Under the pieces are notes generated by a model, which did no database searches, was not told the origin of the DNA, and saw only the letters and a list, made by a program, of their open reading frames with translations. A stretch of DNA of 8,594 nucleotides. Source: Gammaproteobacteria bacterium (GTDB lineage Bacteria; Pseudomonadota; Gammaproteobacteria; SZUA-229). The DNA lies in NCBI GenBank assembly GCA_029880105.1, contig JAOUPA010000079.1, forward strand, positions 1 through 8,594, written 5' to 3'. Below, piece by piece: positions 1-4,896 of this stretch. How positions within the stretch are numbered: position 1 is the stretch's first letter; each line of letters begins with the position of its first letter. The translations under genes and the position numbers were made by a program.

Positions 1-1
1 C

Positions 2-970
2 TCTTTGCTGACTGCCATGACCCTGTTTGATGTGTTTACTGCGCACGGCATTCGTTACGTGGTAGATCCGAATAGTCCATATTCAAACCTGTCAGAAACC
101 AGTGTCGATTACGTTCAGTTCAGCCGTGAAACACTGAAATTCAAGAGCGGCGATTGTGATGACCTGTCGGTACTGATGAGTACCGCCCTGGAAAATCTCG
201 GTGTCGAAACGGCGATACTGGATGTGCCCGGACACCTGTTGATGATGTTTAATACCAATGTGCCGCAGGCTGAACGTCATCAAATCAGTGCCAATGATGA
301 CTTGCTGGCAGTGCGTGATGGTATGGTCTGGATTCCGGTCGAGGCTACTATGATAGGTACAACATTCCTTGAGGCCTGGTCAGAGGGTGCTCGCAAGTAT
401 CACGAATACGCCGGCAAGCAGCAGCTGAAAGTTATTCCAATGCGTTCGGCATGGAGTGAATTTGCACCAGTAACACTAAAACCCGCCGGATATACCCTGG
501 TCGTACCAGATAAGTCACAGGTGGCACCGATCATTGCACGTGAGAAAAACCTGGTGCTGAAGAAGAGCCTGGGTAACCTGGTTGCACCATATATTGCGAT
601 GGTGAAAATGGATCCATCGAATACTGAAGCACGTATGCAGGTCGCCATCATTTATGCGCGCCATGGCCTGTATGCTGAGGCGGAGAAAGAGTTTGATGTG
701 ATTCTGTCAGTGAATCCGGATAATAGTGCAGTCTACAATAATCGCGGTAATATCTTCTTCAATAAGAAAAATTATGAACGCGCCATTGAAAGCTATGCCT
801 ATGCAGAACAGCTTGCTTCCAGTGATCCCGGGATTAAAATGAATCTGGCGATGGCGCACTACAAGCAGGGAGATTCAAACATGGCCAATAGTAAGTACAA
901 AGAGGCCTACCGAATAGATAGTGCTGTTAATACGCGCTATGCAGGTTTTATCCAGTTGTTGAAGCAGTAG
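2..970 (+). CDS. Transglutaminase-like / TPR-repeat protein, 5' end cut by window edge
   Basis: The frame is open to the left edge (the codon at 2-4 is Ser), so the true start lies outside the window; the TTG at 5 is probably internal. The first visible third has a transglutaminase/cysteine-protease-like core. A G-D-C-D-D motif has Cys at 155-157, a D-V-P-G-H motif has His at 233-235, and W-I-P-V-E has Glu at 341-343 in the place of the usual triad Asp. The last ~110 residues hold about three TPR units with the usual alternating small and aromatic residues, for example the stretch coding N-N-R-G-N-I-F-F, suggesting protein-protein contacts. The gene ends in three consecutive in-frame stops (TAG TAG TAA, 968-976). 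Any signal peptide or membrane anchor would be upstream and unseen. Whether the Cys is catalytic, and on what substrate, cannot be told; family members with this domain pair are mostly uncharacterised. The next gene on the same strand also encodes a TPR-like protein, so the two may work together. Confidence 0.85.
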   Translation, partial: SLLTAMTLFDVFTAHGIRYVVDPNSPYSNLSETSVDYVQFSRETLKFKSGDCDDLSVLMSTALENLGVETAILDVPGHLLMMFNTNVPQAERHQISANDDLLAVRDGMVWIPVEATMIGTTFLEAWSEGARKYHEYAGKQQLKVIPMRSAWSEFAPVTLKPAGYTLVVPDKSQVAPIIAREKNLVLKKSLGNLVAPYIAMVKMDPSNTEARMQVAIIYARHGLYAEAEKEFDVILSVNPDNSAVYNNRGNIFFNKKNYERAIESYAYAEQLASSDPGIKMNLAMAHYKQGDSNMANSKYKEAYRIDSAVNTRYAGFIQLLKQ

Positions 971-1075
971 TAGTAAAATATAGCCTGTTTAGAAAATATA
1001 TATGAGATTTAAATTTGCATCATATTATGCAGTTTTAATAGAGGTTAATCAGAACGTAAGTTCGGAGGTGTTGTG
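971..1075 (+). other. AT-rich intergenic gap between the two TPR genes
   Basis: This ~105-nt gap holds no gene. It is clearly AT-rich and contains a short inverted repeat TGCAT-N6-ATGCA (1016-1031). TTGCAT (1015-1020) and TAATAG (1036-1041) look loosely like -35 and -10 boxes, but the 15-nt spacing is too short for a confident promoter. No hairpin with a T-tract is visible after the upstream stop codon. The downstream gene could therefore be co-transcribed with the upstream one, or have its own promoter here. Confidence 0.3.
1064..1068 (+). promoter_or_regulatory. Shine-Dalgarno GGAGG deciding the start at 1076
   Basis: GGAGG is a full Shine-Dalgarno core. It lies 7 nt before the ATG at 1076 but only 4 nt before the GTG at 1073, so ATG 1076 is the favoured start. 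Confidence 0.75.
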
Positions 1076-1621
1076 ATGAAAAAAATGATAACGGTGTTGC
1101 TGCTAGCCCTATGTGTGCCAGCCGTTTCAGTCGCCGCAGAACAGGCGAAAAACGAGTCGAATATTGTTGTGCAGAAAGAACAGAGAAGTGCCTTCAAAGG
1201 GTTGCTCTATAGTGTCTGGGGCAAACTGCGTGCTTTAAGTCCGCAGCAAAGTAGAAAAACTCAGCGAACAGTGACGGCCGGGGTGCGTGGCGCTGAAACC
1301 ACAGACAGCCTGATCGATCCTTACTGGAAGGGTGATAAAACCGATGATCCTGATTACATTAAAGAGCTGAGCGAATTCAACAGTGCCTATGAGATGGCAG
1401 AAAATGGCGATCTTCAGGGTGCAGTAAAAGCCTTTTCGGCATTTATTAGTGATCATGCAGACAGCGATTTAAGAGCCAATGCACAGTTTGCTATGGGTAT
1501 CAGCTATGGTGGCATGGGCCAGGCTCAGGCGAGCGTAAATACACTGAGCGCATTCATCAAAGAAAATCCTAACCACCCCATGGTAGCCGACGCCAGACAG
1601 GTAATGGCTGAAATGAAGTAG
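1076..1621 (+). CDS. Small exported TPR-like protein
   Basis: The product is 181 residues from ATG 1076, chosen over GTG 1073 because of GGAGG spacing. The N-terminus is a clear Sec signal peptide: M-K-K, a hydrophobic core of about residues 5-16, and a likely cut after V-A-A (residues 19-21). Cys13 sits in the hydrophobic core, but the preceding L-A-L does not make a lipobox, so I read it as periplasmic rather than a lipoprotein. Residues ~22-95 are polar, low in recognisable motifs and partly basic. The last ~85 residues form one or two TPR-like helical pairs (A-Q-F-A-M-G-I-S-Y then a second helix, with N-P at the turn), similar in style to the C-terminal repeats of CpoB/YbgF. Length and the lack of the CpoB coiled-coil argue against calling it cpoB. 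It follows a transglutaminase/TPR gene and is closed by a strong terminator, so the pair could be one transcription unit. Function unknown. Confidence 0.85.
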   Translation: MKKMITVLLLALCVPAVSVAAEQAKNESNIVVQKEQRSAFKGLLYSVWGKLRALSPQQSRKTQRTVTAGVRGAETTDSLIDPYWKGDKTDDPDYIKELSEFNSAYEMAENGDLQGAVKAFSAFISDHADSDLRANAQFAMGISYGGMGQAQASVNTLSAFIKENPNHPMVADARQVMAEMK

Positions 1622-1643
1622 CGGCCTATGCCCGATATTTATC

Positions 1644-1673
1644 AGCCAGGGTATGAGTGACCCTGGCTTTTTT
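1644..1673 (+). terminator. Rho-independent terminator
   Basis: A perfect 9-bp stem (AGCCAGGGT at 1644-1652, ACCCTGGCT at 1660-1668) with a 7-nt loop runs straight into a T-tract (1668-1673). It lies 22 nt after the stop codon of the small TPR gene and ends 26 nt before the rluA start, so it closes the left-hand unit. Confidence 0.9.
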
Positions 1674-1699
1674 ATGCCCGTGATTTTTAAATATTGCTT

Positions 1700-2320
1700 A
1701 TGTCACTAGAAATTATTTATCAGGACGAGTATCTGATCGCGGTTAACAAGCCTGGCGGGCTGTTGTCGGTGCCCGGTCTTGGTGAGGCCAATCAGGATTC
1801 GGTGGCAACGCGTATGCTAGCGATTAATCCAGAAGCAAAAATTGTGCATCGATTAGACTGTCATACCTCTGGCGTGATGCTGCTGGCATTGGGGCTTGCA
1901 TCTCAGCAAGAGCTGAGTCGACAGTTCCATGATCGAAAAGTAAGCAAGCAGTACCAGGCTGTGGTACGCGGTATCATCAATGAGCCGCAGGGTACTATTG
2001 ATATACCGATGCGTGGGGACCCTGATAATCGACCCTGTCAGGTGATTGATTACAAGCAGGGCAAGACGGCAACTACACACTGGTATGTTATTAATATTGA
2101 GGAAGGGCGAACACGTCTCTCACTAATACCCGTGACTGGGCGAACCCACCAGTTGCGCATCCACTGTATTGCCATGGGGCATATTATTGTAGGCGATACT
2201 TTGTATGGTGATGCGCTTGAAATGCAGGAAGACAGAATGCTATTGCATGCAGAGAGGCTCGATTTTTTCCATCCAGCAACAGGGCGGCCAATGAGCCTGA
2301 TCGCACCGTGTGATTTTTAA
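1700..2320 (+). CDS. rluA: RluA-family RNA pseudouridine synthase
   Basis: The protein converts specific uridines to pseudouridine in RNA; E. coli RluA acts on U746 of 23S rRNA and U32 of some tRNAs. It has 206 residues from ATG 1700 (E. coli enzyme 219) and no N-terminal S4 domain, which fits RluA rather than RluC or RluD. Family motifs appear in order: V-N-K-P-G-G-L-L-S-V-P-G (15-26), the catalytic H-R-L-D-x-x-T-S-G with Asp53, R-Q-F-H-D-R-K-V-S-K-Q-Y, the V-T-G-R-T-H-Q-L-R-I-H block, V-G-D-x-L-Y-G, and a final L-L-H-A-E-R-L...A-P-x-D-F. An in-frame stop at 1688-1690 limits the start to TTG 1694 or ATG 1700; ATG is preferred because the protein aligns from there. No Shine-Dalgarno is visible. 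It is a single gene, bounded by the terminator upstream and by convergent gspB 2 nt downstream. Confidence 0.93.
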   Translation: MSLEIIYQDEYLIAVNKPGGLLSVPGLGEANQDSVATRMLAINPEAKIVHRLDCHTSGVMLLALGLASQQELSRQFHDRKVSKQYQAVVRGIINEPQGTIDIPMRGDPDNRPCQVIDYKQGKTATTHWYVINIEEGRTRLSLIPVTGRTHQLRIHCIAMGHIIVGDTLYGDALEMQEDRMLLHAERLDFFHPATGRPMSLIAPCDF

Positions 2321-2322
2321 CT

Positions 2323-2970
2323 TTAGCGGGCACCCCAACCAGATATAACGCTGGTCTTAAAGCGATAACCACGATAATCGAAAATTGCCCCGCCGGGTGT
2401 TATTTCGAACAGTGTAAGCTCGGGTGTGACACTATCACCTTCCTCCATAAATCGATCATTGATCACCAGGCTGCGTTGTCTTGCTGCAGTGGAGTAGACG
2501 TGCGCCGAAAACACCATGGCAGGAATCTGCTGGCGAATATTTGCAGGCAGCTCATCAATATCAACCACGGGTGTTTCAATAACCGGGGTTGTTACAGGTG
2601 TTGCTGTGAAATTATCAGCAGTGGCTGGTGCGGTGTGCACGTTGCGCTCTTCGATAGTAATAGGCATGGGGTTAATCGGTACTGGTGTGAAATTATTTTT
2701 TTCGAGTGCTTGAGCAGGTGGTGTCGAAACTGGACTGGCGGGTGCATGCGGTTCAACGGCACTAACATTGTGTTCCTTGTTCACAGGCTTAAGAAAGTAA
2801 AACAGTATGGCCATATTTGCGATTAGGGCAATAATCAAAATCCAGGGCCAGAGCAGGCGTTTCTCCTGGTGATAATTCAGGCTGGACGAGTGAATGGTCT
2901 GCACACTGGGAATTGAACCGTTGCCTCTTTCCTGCTCAGATTTTTTTAGTGCATCAAGAATGTAGGACAT
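2323..2970 (-). CDS. gspB: Type II secretion protein GspB (ExeB-type)
   Basis: GspB is the inner-membrane partner of the GspA ATPase. The pair is needed in some gammaproteobacteria for the type II secretin to assemble across the peptidoglycan. The 215-residue product opens with M-S-Y-I-L-D-A-L-K-K-S-E-Q-E-R, the hallmark N-terminus of this family. It has one membrane segment (about 39-60), a Pro/Thr/Ala-rich periplasmic linker (about 62-135), and a C-terminal domain (about 138-215) matching the GspB C-terminal (T2SSB) pattern, with L-P-x-x-I-R-Q-Q-I-P, F-S-A-H-V-Y, R-x-V/L-x-I-N-D and a glycine-containing E-G-D. Topology is N-in, C-out. It starts 2 nt after the gspA stop, with GAGAG about 9 nt before its ATG inside the gspA end, which suggests translational coupling. 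It is convergent with rluA. Confidence 0.93.
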   Translation of the reverse strand: MSYILDALKKSEQERGNGSIPSVQTIHSSSLNYHQEKRLLWPWILIIALIANMAILFYFLKPVNKEHNVSAVEPHAPASPVSTPPAQALEKNNFTPVPINPMPITIEERNVHTAPATADNFTATPVTTPVIETPVVDIDELPANIRQQIPAMVFSAHVYSTAARQRSLVINDRFMEEGDSVTPELTLFEITPGGAIFDYRGYRFKTSVISGWGAR

Positions 2971-2972
2971 GA

Positions 2973-4682
2973 CTATTCGCTCTCATTGTTCTGGTGCAAA
3001 AGCGGCACGGCCAGACCAGCTGCAGTATTGAGGTGAATCAGTGTCAATGGACCTACAATGCCATCGGGGACCAGTCCTCTACTTTGCTGGAAGGTTTTGA
3101 CCTGGGTAATCAGTTCTTCTATATAGACATCGTAAATAGTTAGACTGTTGGTGTGGCTGCTGATGCGTGCCACCTGCTGTCCCAGCCACTGCACAACCGG
3201 ACCTTCACTATTGGGTAAAATGGGTTGCTGATAAAAAGGCGGTGGTTGCCATAATAATGAAAATTCACCATACCAGTATTTCTCGAGTAGTGGTGTCTCG
3301 ATGTCAAAGGTTTCCTGTCCGGTATAGAGGGTTGCGGTGTTTTCTGTTAGATGGCTGAGCACAATGTGCGAAACACTGCCGTTATCATTGTGGAGTGTTA
3401 ACACTGCAGGTCGATTGAGTTTGCGCAGGCTATTAAAATTGCCTCGATCTGACAGGCACCTCAGGCCATGACCTGCATCGTTACAGATTGTAGCGCCAGA
3501 TTTATTGAGGTAATCCGGCTTCCATAACTGGAGTAGCGCATTAAAGGCGAGTTCCTGACTCTGTTCGCTACTGGTAAGGATGTGGCTGAGGATTGAGTCA
3601 GTTTTGGAGATATCGGTGCTCGCTGCCTTGATGCTGAGTTCAGCGATACTCTCCTGAATCAGTGAAGGGTCACCGGTTTCCTGGGGCGCACTTTTTTCTA
3701 TCGTTGCGTTGTCTGTGCTGGTTGCTTCTGTAGCATTCTGACTAACTACAGAATTAGTTTTAAACTTATCGTTCAGTGTAATGGCCAGGACAGCAATTAT
3801 TATGGCAGCGATACTGAAGATAGCGGTCAGGCGAATGAGCTTTTCCAGTTTTGATCTGTTCTGCACCTGTTTGAGCTCGCCAAATACTTCTTTGGCAGCG
3901 GTGGAGAGTGTTTTTGTATCAACGACTGGTTTGTTTTGCACATAGGTGCCAAGTAATGCGCGATCGCAGATAACATTGAGCAGGCGGGGGATGCCGTTAC
4001 TCAGGCGATAGAGCTGCGCAATGGTCGTATCGGGAAAGAGTCGGGCATTCTGTCCAGCCACTGCCAGTCGATGATTGATATAGGCCTTCACTTCATTGCG
4101 CGATAGTGCATTCAGGTGGAAACGTGCAGTAATGCGTTGTGCTAGCTGGCGCATTTCCTGTCGTGCCAGGATATTGAGTAATTCGGGCTGACCAAGAATG
4201 ATGATCTGTAGTAGTTTGCGCTGGTTGGTTTCCAGGTTGGTGAGCAGCCTTAGCTGTTCCAGTACTGTGTCATCGAGATTTTGCGCTTCATCAATAATCA
4301 GGACGTTTTTTTCATTGCGCGCATTGGCATCAATCAGAAAGTGATTGATCCTGTCAATGTAGGTTTTTATCGTATTGTTTTCAGCAGGGTACGCAATTTT
4401 CAATTCATCGCAGATGGTCGCCAGTAATTCGGTGGCGGTCACTTTTGGATTGACAACCAGTGCAATGTTGGTATGTTCAGGTATCTGTTCAAGCAGGCAG
4501 CGGCATACCGTTGTTTTGCCAGTACCAACTTCTCCCGTCAGCAGGATGCAACCGCCTTCGCTATTCAGGCCATAAACCAGGTGGGCGAGCGCTTCGCGAT
4601 GCTGCCCCGTCATGTAGAGATAACGGGGGTCGGGTGCGATGGAGAAAGGCGCTTCCTTGAAATTGAAATAGGCGTTGTACAT
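2973..4682 (-). CDS. gspA: Type II secretion ATPase GspA (ExeA-type) with peptidoglycan-binding domain
   Basis: GspA is an inner-membrane AAA+ ATPase that, with GspB, helps the secretin multimerise and pass through the cell wall. The product has 569 residues. The N-terminus (Y-F-x-F-x-E-x-P-F-S-I-A-P-D-P-R-Y-L-Y) is typical. Walker A is G-E-V-G-T-G-K-T (50-57), Walker B V-L-I-I-D-E (127-132), followed by A-Q-N-L and an L-G-Q-P-E-L sensor-like block. One membrane segment lies at about 279-302. The periplasmic part has a Ser/Thr-rich linker, a region resembling a C39-type cysteine-peptidase fold (about 381-482, with Cys409 and His439), and a C-terminal PG_binding_1-like repeat (about 510-557, F-Q-Q-S-R-G-L-x-P-D-G-I-V-G-P-L-T). 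It leads the operon with gspB. No convincing Shine-Dalgarno precedes ATG 4682. The PEP-CTERM-locus ATPases are relatives, but the gspB neighbour and the peptidoglycan-binding tail favour gspA. Confidence 0.94.
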   Translation of the reverse strand: MYNAYFNFKEAPFSIAPDPRYLYMTGQHREALAHLVYGLNSEGGCILLTGEVGTGKTTVCRCLLEQIPEHTNIALVVNPKVTATELLATICDELKIAYPAENNTIKTYIDRINHFLIDANARNEKNVLIIDEAQNLDDTVLEQLRLLTNLETNQRKLLQIIILGQPELLNILARQEMRQLAQRITARFHLNALSRNEVKAYINHRLAVAGQNARLFPDTTIAQLYRLSNGIPRLLNVICDRALLGTYVQNKPVVDTKTLSTAAKEVFGELKQVQNRSKLEKLIRLTAIFSIAAIIIAVLAITLNDKFKTNSVVSQNATEATSTDNATIEKSAPQETGDPSLIQESIAELSIKAASTDISKTDSILSHILTSSEQSQELAFNALLQLWKPDYLNKSGATICNDAGHGLRCLSDRGNFNSLRKLNRPAVLTLHNDNGSVSHIVLSHLTENTATLYTGQETFDIETPLLEKYWYGEFSLLWQPPPFYQQPILPNSEGPVVQWLGQQVARISSHTNSLTIYDVYIEELITQVKTFQQSRGLVPDGIVGPLTLIHLNTAAGLAVPLLHQNNESE

Positions 4683-4896
4683 AGTATTGGGTATTACGGC
4701 TTCACTGGTTGGTAACTATAACGGTTTGGCCGTATAAAATCAGTACCATGTTTGAATGGTATGTTGTTGTCCAGCGGTAATCGTGTAGCTGGGGCCAAAA
4801 ATACCGATAATGACTGAATAATTGGTTATATATGCGGTTGCTGTGGGATTTTCAATCTATAGTTAACAGCAGTTTTTAGAGAAAAGTATAGAGATA
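4683..4896. promoter_or_regulatory. Divergent promoter region between gspA and the hybrid kinase
   Basis: This 214-nt non-coding stretch must hold the control signals for gspA-gspB (leftward) and probably the kinase gene (rightward). No strong sigma-70 pair is visible either way. The best rightward -10 candidate is TATAGT (4858-4863), but no good -35 sits 16-18 nt before it. On the other strand, TTATAG near 4717-4722 is a weak -10 candidate for gspA. The region also contains the dyad TACCAT-N6-ATGGTA. An in-frame TAA at 4864-4866 shows that the kinase coding region does not extend into most of this gap. Confidence 0.5.
4744..4761. repeat. Inverted repeat TACCAT-N6-ATGGTA, possible operator
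   Basis: The arms at 4744-4749 and 4756-4761 are perfect 6-bp complements around a 6-nt spacer. The site lies 62 nt upstream of the gspA start. A second pair, TTTGGCC (4725-4731) and GGCCAAA (4793-4799), flanks it. Dyads this short are expected by chance at a fair rate in 214 nt, so a regulatory role is only a guess. Confidence 0.3.

Noticed and set aside
1076..1138. Lipoprotein signal for the small TPR protein (Cys13)
   Set aside because: The residue before the Cys is Leu and it sits mid-way in the hydrophobic core; a V-A-A cut after residue 21 fits better.
2476..2826. A 116-codon open frame on the + strand over gspB
   Set aside because: It is antisense to the linker and C-terminal domain of gspB; its cysteine- and tryptophan-rich translation is typical of a shadow frame.
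2973..4682. Reading the ATPase as a PEP-CTERM/exosortase-locus ATPase instead of GspA
   Set aside because: That family is related, but a clear gspB follows 2 nt later, and the C-terminal periplasmic peptidoglycan-binding domain fits GspA.
4473..4715. Small + strand frames over the start of gspA
   Set aside because: They overlap the Walker A coding region of gspA in antisense and lack any support.
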